Positions 1 through 8,594 of a stretch of 52,920 nucleotides of DNA are shown here, one piece after another. The position numbers were made by a program, and so were the translations under genes. The stretch is taken from positions 1 to 52,920 of the forward strand of contig CAJGDP010000010.1 of assembly GCA_904502235.1 (NCBI GenBank), read 5' to 3'. The notes beneath the pieces are model-generated. The model worked only from the letters and a program-made list of their open reading frames with translations, did not search any database and was not told where the DNA came from. Source of the DNA: an uncultured Bacteroidaceae bacterium (lineage in GTDB: Bacteria; Bacteroidota; Bacteroidia; Bacteroidales; Bacteroidaceae). Position 1 is the stretch's first letter; the number at the start of each line of letters is the position of its first letter.

Positions 1-1
1 A

Positions 2-733
2 GGTTCTTATATCATCTATGTAAAGAATTCAGAAGCTGGAGCCGGTAGATATATTCACGGTAAAAATGACACAACCGACAGCGGTAAAGACAAGCCAATA
101 AACGGAGTATATCAAGGTTACACCTGGTGGTTAGAGGAGGTGACAGAACTTCCTGTAACAATCACATCAGCCGGATATGCTACGTTCTTTGCCCCTGCTG
201 AGGTAACAATACCAGCAGACGTAAATGTTAAAGCATTCTACACCACCGACAAGGGAGGCGACGGCTTTATACAAATAACAGAGATTGAAAGTAAGGTAAT
301 CCCTGCCAACACAGGTGTGATACTTGCCGGTGCCGAGGGTACATACAATTTCCAGATTACAAACACTGGTGCAACTGCAATCAACGGTAACTTGCTCCAA
401 GGCACTGCAGCTGCAACATACATCGCAGAAGATGCATACGTGCTTGCTAACGGCGAGAACGGCGTTGGTCTTTACCAGGCAGATAAGAAGCAGCAGAATA
501 GTTCTGCATTCCTCAACAACAGCCACAAGGCTTACTTGCCAAAGAGTGCATTGTCGGAAGCAGCAAAGGCAAGCAAAGCTCTGCGCTTTACATTCGGTAG
601 CACAACAGCAGTTGAAGAGATTGAGACAGAGAACGGTGTAAAGACAATCTACGACCTCTCGGGCCGTAAGTTGAGCGAGATTACCGCACCGGGCATCTAC
701 ATCATCAATGGCAAGAAGGTAGTTATTAAATAA
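2..733 (+). CDS. C-terminal part of a large secreted protein with a conserved C-terminal tail (5' truncated)
   Basis: The frame is open from the first bases of the window, so the GTG at 140 is not a real start and 243 codons of a longer protein are visible. The part from about residue 47 resembles a module common at the end of large secreted Bacteroidales proteins: a segment around SAGYATFFAP, then PANTGVILAG, then FLNNSHKAYLP, and a closing stretch of the form IYDLSGRKL...PGIYIINGKKV. That ending is shared with the 676-residue protein at 11870-13900 and looks like a sorting or anchoring tail, possibly related to type IX sorting domains. The catalytic or binding part lies upstream of the window, so its substrate is unknown. 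Codon use is like that of the neighbours. A 53-residue ORF follows after 35 bases and probably shares the transcript. Confidence 0.85.
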   Translation, partial: GSYIIYVKNSEAGAGRYIHGKNDTTDSGKDKPINGVYQGYTWWLEEVTELPVTITSAGYATFFAPAEVTIPADVNVKAFYTTDKGGDGFIQITEIESKVIPANTGVILAGAEGTYNFQITNTGATAINGNLLQGTAAATYIAEDAYVLANGENGVGLYQADKKQQNSSAFLNNSHKAYLPKSALSEAAKASKALRFTFGSTTAVEEIETENGVKTIYDLSGRKLSEITAPGIYIINGKKVVIK

Positions 734-768
734 GGTATAACATAAGAAAAAATAAAGACTATATATAT

Positions 769-930
769 ATGAAAAAGAGTTATCAGACACCTCTTGCAAC
801 AGAGGTAAAGATTGAAACAGAGCAGATGCTCGCTACTTCGTTCCAGATAAACGATGAAAAGGTCGACACCTCCGAAGGTGGTCAGCTCACCACCGGCAAC
901 CGCGGCGAGTGGGGTAATCTATGGAAGTAA
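769..930 (+). CDS. 53-residue conserved-looking small protein
   Basis: ATG at 769 follows an AT-rich leader, and the frame runs 53 codons to TAA at 928-930. The peptide begins MKKSYQTPLATEVKIETEQ, then MLATSFQ, and has an acidic and glycine-rich second half ending GEWGNLWK. There is no obvious signal peptide or membrane helix. From memory, short proteins opening with M-K-K-x-Y-x-x-P, followed by an I/V-E-x-E-x-x-L stretch and a G/D-rich tail, recur in Bacteroidales genomes, often near secreted proteins; their function is not known to me. It lies 35 bases after the secreted-protein gene and its stop codon is part of the terminator stem, so it closes that transcript. It could be a regulatory or leader-type peptide. 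The reading frame is convincing; function is unassigned. Confidence 0.7.
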   Translation: MKKSYQTPLATEVKIETEQMLATSFQINDEKVDTSEGGQLTTGNRGEWGNLWK

Positions 931-964
931 AGAATTGGCGAGGGACTCCTCGCCAATTCTTTAC
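927..964 (+). terminator. 17-bp perfect hairpin terminator
   Basis: Arms 927-943 and 948-964 pair perfectly around the loop GACT. The left arm includes the last two bases of the small-protein stop codon. There is no long T tract, but the stem is strong and sits exactly between two transcription units. Confidence 0.8.
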
Positions 965-997
965 TTCAAATAAGAAACAACAAAAACTTATAACTAT

Positions 998-2248
998 ATG
1001 AAATCATTACGTTCACTATTCAGGATTGGTCTTGGACCGTCGAGCAGCCATACTATGGGACCGAACCGCGCTGCAAACCAGTTCGCGGAGCGTTGTTCCG
1101 ATGTGGACAGTTACAGGGTAACACTGTATGGAAGCCTTGCCGCAACAGGTGAGGGACACATGACCGACGTTGCAATCCTAAAGGTTCTTGAACCGATAGC
1201 AAATACAGAGCTTGTGTGGCAACCCGACACTTTCCTGCCCTTCCATCCCAACGGTATGCTGTTCGAGGGCATAAAGGATGGTAAGGTAATTGACCAATGG
1301 ACTATATACAGCATTGGCGGAGGCGAACTTGCCAACGAGCACACAACCAAAAACGAGGAGGACATATACCCACTCACCACCATACACGAGATTATGGACT
1401 GGTGTGACGAGACAGGTTGCAGTTTCTGGGAGTATGTGGAGAAATATGAGGGTAAGGAGATTTGGGAGTTCCTGACAACTGTATGGGAGACCATGAAAGA
1501 GACCATACAGCGTGGATTGGAGAACGAGGGTGTGTTGCCCGGTGGACTTGGCATACAGCGCAAGGCAAACACATACATGAACAAATCGATGTCGTACAGT
1601 GCTGCGGTGAGCAGCAAGGCTAAGGTATACGCCTATGCTCTTGCCACATCCGAAGAGAATGCCAGCGGAAGTACCATTGTAACTGCTCCCACATGCGGTT
1701 CGAGCGGTGTGTTGCCTGCGGTGCTCTACCACCTGCATACGTCACACAACTGCTCCGATGCACGAATCCTGCGTGCTCTTGCCACGGCGGGCCTGTTCGG
1801 CAACGTGGCAAAGGAACATGCCTCAATCTCGGGTGCCGATGTAGGTTGCCAGGGCGAGATTGGTGTTGCATGTGCCATGGCGGCAGCTGCGGCATGCCAG
1901 CTCTTTGGCGGAACAATAAACCAGATTGAATATGCTGCCGAGATGGGCTTGGAGCACCACCTGGGACTCACCTGCGACCCCTTGTGCGGACTAGTTCAGG
2001 TGCCATGTATCGAGCGCAACGCCATTGCTGCATCACGTGCCCTTGACGCGTGCACATATTCGGCTCTGTCGGACGGCAAGCATAAGATTGACTACGACCG
2101 CATTGTGGAGGTTATGAAAGAGACCGGACACGACCTTCCGAGCCTTTACAAAGAGACTTCAACGGGTGGCATCGCAAAGATTGACATCAACAAACGTCGC
2201 GGATTCAAAAAGATTCTTGACACATTGCACATACATAAGAAAGAATAA
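998..2248 (+). CDS. sdaA: L-serine ammonia-lyase (L-serine dehydratase), iron-sulfur type, single chain
   Basis: Cytosolic enzyme converting L-serine to pyruvate and ammonia. The 416-residue protein carries the beta domain and catalytic alpha domain in one chain. It opens with the typical segment IGLGPSSSHTMGP near residue 10. In the alpha domain, cysteines 284, 326 and 337 (in VGCQGE, LTCDP and VPCIERN) have the spacing of the three iron-sulfur ligands of the Legionella enzyme as I recall it. The start at 998 matches the family start. It follows a strong terminator, so it probably has its own promoter, though I see no good TAnnTTTG box. The S9 peptidase begins only 9 bases after its stop, which suggests an operon linking peptide breakdown with serine catabolism (inference). 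Confidence 0.95.
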   Translation: MKSLRSLFRIGLGPSSSHTMGPNRAANQFAERCSDVDSYRVTLYGSLAATGEGHMTDVAILKVLEPIANTELVWQPDTFLPFHPNGMLFEGIKDGKVIDQWTIYSIGGGELANEHTTKNEEDIYPLTTIHEIMDWCDETGCSFWEYVEKYEGKEIWEFLTTVWETMKETIQRGLENEGVLPGGLGIQRKANTYMNKSMSYSAAVSSKAKVYAYALATSEENASGSTIVTAPTCGSSGVLPAVLYHLHTSHNCSDARILRALATAGLFGNVAKEHASISGADVGCQGEIGVACAMAAAAACQLFGGTINQIEYAAEMGLEHHLGLTCDPLCGLVQVPCIERNAIAASRALDACTYSALSDGKHKIDYDRIVEVMKETGHDLPSLYKETSTGGIAKIDINKRRGFKKILDTLHIHKKE

Positions 2249-2257
2249 TTCCTATAT

Positions 2258-4765
2258 ATGAAAAAACTGCTATTATTTATGACATTGCCTTTGTTGTGCA
2301 TCACAGCAATGGCACAGGAGAGCGCAAACAAGGTTCGCCCCAACTATGAACTTGCCGAGCGTTTCTCACCCACAAAGATTTCGCGTATGGTTAAACAGAC
2401 CACTGTACGCAACACCATCTGGCTTGCCAACGGCAAGGAATTTATATATTCATGGAGCGACAGCAACGGCACCAAGTTCTATCTTGTGGACGCTGTAAAG
2501 GGCACACGCAAGGAGCTTTGGGACATGGACTGGTTAGCACAGGAGGTTACTCTGCGCACCGGCGACCCATACGATGCACAGCATCTGCCCGTACGTCTGA
2601 ACCGCATAATACGCGATAACCGCTATGTGCGCTTCGACATCGGTTCAAAGAAAGAGGTTCAGAGAGTGTTGCCGCGTCACGAGCGCAACGACAGTGCAAA
2701 GATTGCCGCAAACAAGGGCAAGAAGGAGATAAAGACCTTCCATTTTGAGTATGACTTACGCAAAGGTGAACTCATCGAGCGTACCAAAGACGAAATCGAA
2801 GACCTCTACCCTGCTTATCCGGGCTGGGCAAACGTATCACCCGACGGCAAGTATGCCATCTACGAAAAGGATTACGACCTGTGGTACATGTCGCGCGAAG
2901 ATCTCGACAAGCTGCGTCTTTGGGACAAGGACACCACCATTGTGGAACACCGTCTCACCAACGGCGGAACACCTAACAGATGCTACGCATACCACTCGCT
3001 CGACGAGAAGCCCGACAGCACCAAGCGTTACTATGTACGTTGTCTGTGGAGCCCCGATTCACGCCATTTTGTGATGACTCATCGTGCCGATTCTATATTG
3101 TCGAAGATGTGGGTAATAAACTCTTTGAGCAACCCACGCCCCACCCTCGAGACATACCGTTATCAGATGCCGGGCGAGGAGACTCCGACAATGACAATGG
3201 AGCTTTTCGACTTCGAGAACAAGACAAGCAAGATGATTGACGTGGCACAGTTCAAGCACCAGAGAATAGAACTCTTCGGACAGCCTGCAACACATGCCAC
3301 ACGTCAGGAGAGCCCACGCAAGGCTGTTTGGCTCGGCGACAACAACGGCTTCTACTTTGAGCGCATAAGCCGCGACATGAAGCGCATCGAGGTGTGCCAC
3401 GTGGATGTAAACAGCGACAGCGCAACAGCCGTTGTACGCGAGGAGATGAACACAAGCATCGAGAGCAAGCCCATACGTCTTGTAAACGGCGGAAAGCAGT
3501 TCATCCAGTGGTCGGAACGTACAGGATGGGCAATGCTCTATCTATACAACGCCGACGGTACTCTAAAGAACGCTATTACAAGCGGTGCATACCATGTTGA
3601 GGATGTTGTTGCCGTGAACGAGAAGGAGAAGAAAATCTACTTCACCGCATGCGGATACAATAAGGATGAAAACCCCTATTACATGCACCTGTTCAGCGTA
3701 AACTTCGACGGCAGCAACCTAAAGCAGATTGACAAGAGCGACATGTGCATAAGCTACTATTCGGCGGCAGACAACGGCGAGGCTTTCGTTGTATCGGCAT
3801 CGCGCGTGGATTGCACTCCCGTGAACCATGTATATAGCAAGAACGGCAAGCAGATTGCCGACCTTGGCACAGCTGACCTTTCACAGCTCTTTGCGGCAGG
3901 ATACAAGTTCCCCGAGCGTTTCACAGTAAAGGCTGCCGATGGCGTTACCGACCTCTACGGTGTAATGTACAAACCTTTCGACTTTGACTCAACAAAGTGC
4001 TACCCTCTTATTGAGTATGTATATCCCGGTCCTCAGACCGAGGCTGTAAACGAGACATGGTCGAGCGGCATGAACCGTGTAGACCGCCTTGCACAGATGG
4101 GATTCATTGTAATAACCGTGGGCAACCGTGGCGGACACCCCAACCGTTCAAAATGGTACCACAACTTCGGCTACGGCAACCTGCGCGACTACGGTTTGGC
4201 AGACAAGAAGGCTGCCGCACAGCAATTGATTGCACGCCACAGCTTCATCGACGGCAACAATGTAGGTATCCACGGACACTCGGGCGGTGGTTTCATGTCA
4301 ACAGCGGCAATCCTCACATACAACGACTTCTTTAAGGTTGCAGTATCGTGTGCCGGTAACCACGACAACCGCATCTACAACAACTGGTGGAGCGAGAAAC
4401 ACCACGGTATAAAGGAGAATGTTACAGAAAAGAAGAACAAGGACGGCATTGTGGAGATGGACACGACATTCTCATACAATATAAGCACCAATCAGGAGCT
4501 TGCAGGACGTCTCAAAGGTCACTTGCTGCTAGTTACAGGCGACATGGACAACAACGTTCACCCTGCCAACACCACACGAGTGGTAGACGCTCTCATCCGC
4601 GCGAACAAACGCTTCGAGATGCTCTATCTCCCCGGCGACCGTCACGGCTTCGAGACCAAGGATGAATACTTCTTCTGGAAGATGGCAGATTTCTTCAGCA
4701 AACACCTTCTTGGCGAAGCAAAAGAATGGGAAGTCGACATCAAGGAGATGAACAACGACAAATAA
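2258..4765 (+). CDS. S9 family prolyl oligopeptidase, dipeptidyl-peptidase IV-like
   Basis: Exported serine peptidase of the DPP IV family that removes N-terminal dipeptides, usually X-Pro. The 835-residue chain starts with a signal peptide (about residues 1-20, ending AMAQ), followed by a DPP IV N-terminal beta-propeller domain and a C-terminal alpha/beta hydrolase domain. The nucleophile motif GHSGGG gives Ser675. Asp764 in the GDMDNN motif and His796 in GDRHGF complete a triad of normal spacing. The length fits bacterial periplasmic DPP IV. It lies 9 bases after sdaA and is closed by a terminator shared with the SusCD locus on the other strand. The pairing with serine dehydratase suggests use of peptides as carbon and nitrogen source (inference). 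Confidence 0.95.
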   Translation: MKKLLLFMTLPLLCITAMAQESANKVRPNYELAERFSPTKISRMVKQTTVRNTIWLANGKEFIYSWSDSNGTKFYLVDAVKGTRKELWDMDWLAQEVTLRTGDPYDAQHLPVRLNRIIRDNRYVRFDIGSKKEVQRVLPRHERNDSAKIAANKGKKEIKTFHFEYDLRKGELIERTKDEIEDLYPAYPGWANVSPDGKYAIYEKDYDLWYMSREDLDKLRLWDKDTTIVEHRLTNGGTPNRCYAYHSLDEKPDSTKRYYVRCLWSPDSRHFVMTHRADSILSKMWVINSLSNPRPTLETYRYQMPGEETPTMTMELFDFENKTSKMIDVAQFKHQRIELFGQPATHATRQESPRKAVWLGDNNGFYFERISRDMKRIEVCHVDVNSDSATAVVREEMNTSIESKPIRLVNGGKQFIQWSERTGWAMLYLYNADGTLKNAITSGAYHVEDVVAVNEKEKKIYFTACGYNKDENPYYMHLFSVNFDGSNLKQIDKSDMCISYYSAADNGEAFVVSASRVDCTPVNHVYSKNGKQIADLGTADLSQLFAAGYKFPERFTVKAADGVTDLYGVMYKPFDFDSTKCYPLIEYVYPGPQTEAVNETWSSGMNRVDRLAQMGFIVITVGNRGGHPNRSKWYHNFGYGNLRDYGLADKKAAAQQLIARHSFIDGNNVGIHGHSGGGFMSTAAILTYNDFFKVAVSCAGNHDNRIYNNWWSEKHHGIKENVTEKKNKDGIVEMDTTFSYNISTNQELAGRLKGHLLLVTGDMDNNVHPANTTRVVDALIRANKRFEMLYLPGDRHGFETKDEYFFWKMADFFSKHLLGEAKEWEVDIKEMNNDK

Positions 4766-4768
4766 ACA

Positions 4769-4801
4769 AACAAAAGGGCTTGCGTTGCAAGCCCTTTTGT
4801 T
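4769..4801. terminator. Bidirectional terminator between the DPP IV gene and the PKD-lipoprotein gene
   Basis: An inverted repeat of about 15 bp (4769-4783 with 4787-4801) around a 3-base loop has A-rich and T-rich outer ends, so it can act for both convergent units. Confidence 0.85.
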
Positions 4802-4807
4802 ATTGTA

Positions 4808-6310
4808 TTATTTCTTCTTGTATATCATCTTTACCGGTTGGTAGCAGATGTTGTTGTGGCGTTCAAGAACCTCGCCTGAGTCGGTATCGAATATCCATAC
4901 GCTGCCGTTGAGTTCCTCTGTGCTGTCAGGCTCATAGAAAGCAACGTAGGTCTTCTTGTGGTCGTCGCTTATCTCGAAGTGTGTTATAACGGCATTATCG
5001 CTACCCACGGTAAGAAGTGTGGGGGCATTCACAAGATTTGTCAACGGTGTGTCGTATTTCCAACGGCGCACTTTGTTGCCATTGGCAAAAAGCAATGTGT
5101 AATATGTTTTATTTGCAATACATGGTGTATCCTTGTTTATGGGGCTGTTTATCAACGCGCCCTGCTGTGTACTTGCAACAGGGAAAGTCTGTACGTTGTT
5201 CACAAAATCGTATCCCCAGAAGCCTGTATAGAGCACTTCGCTACGTGCCACAATCGAATAGTTGGTGATTATGAGCAATTCGCCATCACCACCGGCATTG
5301 GATATCTGTGTGGGTGTCATGTTTATCTTTGTCATTGCCACAAGTCCTCGGTTTGCGAAATAGTTCTTTGTTGCAAATTCCGGATTATCCAATGTAAGGT
5401 GATACTCCGAACTGCAATAGTATGGACCGTCGCCACGATACATAAGGCTCAAGCCACCGTTCTCCTTATCCCAGAAGAGTAAGCAATAATAGAACAGGTC
5501 GGCTACGATGCAGTTCTGCTCGTATGTTGAGTGCAGCTTGCGGGGCTTTGAGACAACACCTTCGGCTGTTGAAAGATCATAGACCTTGCCGTTCTCGCAG
5601 AGCACGGGGTATGATGTTCCTGAATAGCCTGTTGAGGGGACGGCTAGCCTTGTGGGCTTGAAGTCTTCGTACTCGGGAACAGTGAACATATTCTCAACCA
5701 CGAATGTCTTTTCGTTGAGATAGTAGATTGTAGGCAGGTGATTCTCCTCTCCTCCACCCTGACAGGCAACAATAAGACTTCCGCTACACTGCACAAAATC
5801 AGCTGCACCCGAAGCGAAATCGATATCGGGGTTATTGATGGCAAAGCAGTCGCCGTTGACAAAATGTGGCTCTTCGCCGTTTACAGCCTTCTGCATGAAT
5901 GAAATCATGGATTTGCCCTGTACATCCTTGCTTAGGATGGTTATACCCTCTTCGTAGGGAGAATTCACGTACAATGTGAATGGAAAGAAGCTCTTGCCAT
6001 CCTCGTTGCTAACAATAAGACGGCAGTCGTACTTGCCCAACGATGCACCCACAAATGTGAATACCTCGTCGTATGAGTATGGTACAAGGTCTATCTCCCA
6101 GGTGTAGCTCAGGGCCTTTGAATTGTCGGTCTGTGTAATCTTTGGAGTGATAACCAGAGTCTCGTTCTTCTGGATATTGTATATACTGTCTATTCCCGAC
6201 TCTATTGTAATCTCGGAAATGGGTTGTGTTGCGTCTGTGGACTTGTCGCTGAAGCACGACAGCATCAGAAACGGCAACGACAACATTATCAAGAACTTTG
6301 ATATTCTCAT
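4808..6310 (-). CDS. PKD-like family lipoprotein of a SusCD locus
   Basis: Lipoprotein of 500 residues: the signal ends LMLSC with Cys19 as the lipidation site. Residues about 30-115 resemble the PKD-like domain family found with SusC/SusD. The remaining part reads like a beta-propeller or repeated beta domain, with no catalytic motif that I recognise. It is the last gene of the minus-strand run SusC-SusD-DUF4843-PKD, 26 bases after the DUF4843 stop, and ends at the shared terminator. By position it is likely a surface-exposed binding component accompanying the SusCD transporter, comparable to SusE/F-type accessory proteins; the ligand cannot be told from sequence. Confidence 0.8.
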   Translation of the reverse strand: MRISKFLIMLSLPFLMLSCFSDKSTDATQPISEITIESGIDSIYNIQKNETLVITPKITQTDNSKALSYTWEIDLVPYSYDEVFTFVGASLGKYDCRLIVSNEDGKSFFPFTLYVNSPYEEGITILSKDVQGKSMISFMQKAVNGEEPHFVNGDCFAINNPDIDFASGAADFVQCSGSLIVACQGGGEENHLPTIYYLNEKTFVVENMFTVPEYEDFKPTRLAVPSTGYSGTSYPVLCENGKVYDLSTAEGVVSKPRKLHSTYEQNCIVADLFYYCLLFWDKENGGLSLMYRGDGPYYCSSEYHLTLDNPEFATKNYFANRGLVAMTKINMTPTQISNAGGDGELLIITNYSIVARSEVLYTGFWGYDFVNNVQTFPVASTQQGALINSPINKDTPCIANKTYYTLLFANGNKVRRWKYDTPLTNLVNAPTLLTVGSDNAVITHFEISDDHKKTYVAFYEPDSTEELNGSVWIFDTDSGEVLERHNNICYQPVKMIYKKK

Positions 6311-6336
6311 ATATGAATAATATTATAGTTCAACAA

Positions 6337-7152
6337 TCATTTGTTATATGGGTCGGGGAAATCGAACGGGAAATCGGGGAATTCCGACTTTATGTACTCC
6401 TCGTTTGCAGGGTTGCTGAAATACTCGTACATTGGTGCGTAGACATATTTCTCGAATGTTATCTTGAATTCGGTGGGATAGCCTCCGCTTATGTGCTCAA
6501 GATTCTCGCCATACTGCTTTACCATCTTGATGTAGGTCTCGGGCAACACATCTTCTATCGCATGAAAGTACTCTACCATCTTTATGAGCTTCAATGGGTG
6601 CCATACGCCAAGATTCTCAAGGCTCCATATCTTTTCACCGGCACTGTTCAGCCATTCGGGCTGCTCTATGGCATTGTCGAAAGTGAACACGCGCACCTGA
6701 TGCAACGAGTCGAGCGTTGGAACAAAGCAGTCGTTCGACACGAGCTGCAATGCAAGCTTATATCGTGTATAATCGGGGTATGTTCCTTCGAGCTTGCTGC
6801 GATATACGGTTACGGGAATATAACCGGTGATTGAATCGGGCAATATGCATGCTTCGCCTATAGTGTAGTGCTCTCCTTCAACTGCCGATGTAAGTTCCTC
6901 TATCACTTCGTAACCTATTGCGCGTTTTTCGTTGCTCAAGCCTCCCATAATGGCTACGGGTATTTTGAATACATGCTCTTTATACTCTACAGGCGAAACG
7001 CTGAACGAATATGTCAACGTGTCCTTTGTAAAATATATTCCGTTGTACGATGTATCGTACTTGAGATAATTCTCGTTACATGCTGTAAGCAACAACACAA
7101 GCAGCATTGCTGTTGCCAAAGCAGTTCTGTTGATATATCTGATTGTCTTCAT
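6337..7152 (-). CDS. DUF4843 domain lipoprotein
   Basis: I start the gene at the ATG at 7152 because it gives a proper lipoprotein signal (MKTIRYIN..., lipobox LLTAC, Cys25); the longer open frame would overlap SusD. The 271-residue product has the DUF4843 pattern: YNGIYFTKDTLTYSF after the signal, a central EVIEELTSAVEGEHY, and a C-terminal part with LKLIKMVEYF. DUF4843 proteins are SusCD partners in Bacteroidetes and are thought to be extracellular binding lipoproteins. Gaps of 10 bases to SusD and 26 bases to the PKD lipoprotein indicate one operon. The DUF assignment is from recalled family features and gene order, not a search. Confidence 0.8.
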   Translation of the reverse strand: MKTIRYINRTALATAMLLVLLLTACNENYLKYDTSYNGIYFTKDTLTYSFSVSPVEYKEHVFKIPVAIMGGLSNEKRAIGYEVIEELTSAVEGEHYTIGEACILPDSITGYIPVTVYRSKLEGTYPDYTRYKLALQLVSNDCFVPTLDSLHQVRVFTFDNAIEQPEWLNSAGEKIWSLENLGVWHPLKLIKMVEYFHAIEDVLPETYIKMVKQYGENLEHISGGYPTEFKITFEKYVYAPMYEYFSNPANEEYIKSEFPDFPFDFPDPYNK

Positions 7153-7162
7153 ACTCTCCGGT

Positions 7163-8581
7163 TTAATTACGGTTATCCATTTCGATATCGGGTACGGGAA
7201 CAACATAGATATTCTTGCTTGCCTTGTAGGTGGTTGAACCGTCAAAAGAGGAAATATCCGAGTTCAGACGTTTCATATTGAAGAATACCTGTCCTTCGCC
7301 AATATACTCCTTGAAATACTCCTCGGCAAGAACTGCTGTGTCGAGCTTCTGGGTATCGTCAAAGGGTTTGAGTCCGCGATGTTCGCGTACAGCATTGAAG
7401 TAGCCGTATGCTTCGTGCGGTATGCTGTCCATGAGTGCTTCAGTAGCAATGTAGTATATCTCGGGAACGCGTATCATGTTTATTCCCAATATGAGGTCTG
7501 CCGGACGCGATGCAGAGTTGTTGTTCTGCTCGTAAATGTCGGTAAACTTGCACAGACGGCTTCTGATATCGCTGTCGCTCAGACGTGTCTCCGAGAAGTA
7601 GGCTGTGGTACGGTAATCGCCGTTGGAACCGTCCTTCTCATAGATATCCTTGAAGTCCTTGCGAATTTCAAGAGAATAGAACGATGTGAGCTGCTGCAAC
7701 TTTGCATTCACCTGAGTGTAGAAACCTGAATGATAGATTCCGAAAAGACACTCTTTTCTTGAAAGCACACCGGCAACGTCGTCCTTGACTTCGGTTTTCT
7801 CTTTAAGCATATACTTGCCGTCGGCAATGACCTTCTTTGCATACTCTGCAGCCTTCTCCTTGTTGCCCATTGTGAGGTATACGCGTGCGAGTGTTCCCCA
7901 TACGGCATACTTGTTGAAGTGTATCTGACGGTCGAGCATATAGTTGCCCAGGTCCTCGTATTCATTCTCGTCAGCAAGAAGACGTTCGGCTTCCAACAGG
8001 TCGGCAAGAATGTGTTCGTAATTCTTCTCGAGGCTCTCGAAATCGGGGGTATTCAAAGAGTACTCTGTTGCATAAGGTATACCGTCGGCTGTAGGATTCT
8101 GTGTATACTGCTCTGCAAACAGGCGTACAAGGTCGAAGTGCATGAATGCACGCAAGCCAAGTGCCTCGCCACGGTAGATGCTGAAGGGGAATTCCGTTGC
8201 ATCGGCAACGAGCGGTGAATTGAGCACGCTGTTCACGTTTGAGATATTCTTGTACATTGCTGTCCATATTCCTTCGAAAAGACTCTTTACCTGAGTATTC
8301 TCATATTCGAATTTTCCCAATGCCTCGATGGCTGTGTTTCCGTCGCAATAGAGGTTGTGTGCCATAACTTCGAGCGACTGGAAATAGAGTTCCTGACCAT
8401 AAAGTGTTGTTGAACGCAACTGCGAATATACGCCGTACATTGCATCTTCAACACCCTGCTGTGTAAGCAACAGTTCGTCGCGTTTCGCCTGACCGTCGGG
8501 GGTGATGTTCAGGAAATCCTCGCATGAGGTTGTTGCAAAGAGTGCAACAGACAGATATATGATATATTTGATCTTGTTCAT
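7163..8581 (-). CDS. SusD/RagB family outer-membrane nutrient-binding lipoprotein
   Basis: Surface lipoprotein that forms the lid over the SusC barrel and helps capture the nutrient. The 472-residue protein begins MNKIKYIIYLSVALFATTSC with Cys20 as lipid anchor, then EDFLNITPDGQ as in SusD proteins. Helical TPR-like segments follow (for example WAMYKNISNVNSVLN-like motifs near residue 105), and the C-terminal half contains the typical LILGINMIRVPEIYYIATEA region. I prefer the ATG at 8581; the TTG nine bases upstream is less likely. It lies 13 bases after the SusC stop. Length is somewhat short for the family (often 500-600), as in RagB-like members. The substrate is unknown. Confidence 0.93.
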   Translation of the reverse strand: MNKIKYIIYLSVALFATTSCEDFLNITPDGQAKRDELLLTQQGVEDAMYGVYSQLRSTTLYGQELYFQSLEVMAHNLYCDGNTAIEALGKFEYENTQVKSLFEGIWTAMYKNISNVNSVLNSPLVADATEFPFSIYRGEALGLRAFMHFDLVRLFAEQYTQNPTADGIPYATEYSLNTPDFESLEKNYEHILADLLEAERLLADENEYEDLGNYMLDRQIHFNKYAVWGTLARVYLTMGNKEKAAEYAKKVIADGKYMLKEKTEVKDDVAGVLSRKECLFGIYHSGFYTQVNAKLQQLTSFYSLEIRKDFKDIYEKDGSNGDYRTTAYFSETRLSDSDIRSRLCKFTDIYEQNNNSASRPADLILGINMIRVPEIYYIATEALMDSIPHEAYGYFNAVREHRGLKPFDDTQKLDTAVLAEEYFKEYIGEGQVFFNMKRLNSDISSFDGSTTYKASKNIYVVPVPDIEMDNRN

Positions 8582-8594
8582 ACTCGTCAAAGGA

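Noticed and set aside
140..733. GTG at 140 as start of the first gene
   Set aside because: The frame is open without a stop to the window edge and continues the same kind of sequence upstream, so the gene is truncated and does not start here.
167..799. Minus-strand open frame of 210 codons at the left end
   Set aside because: It has an unusual Cys/Val-rich composition and runs antisense to the secreted-protein gene, whose sequence is recognisable.
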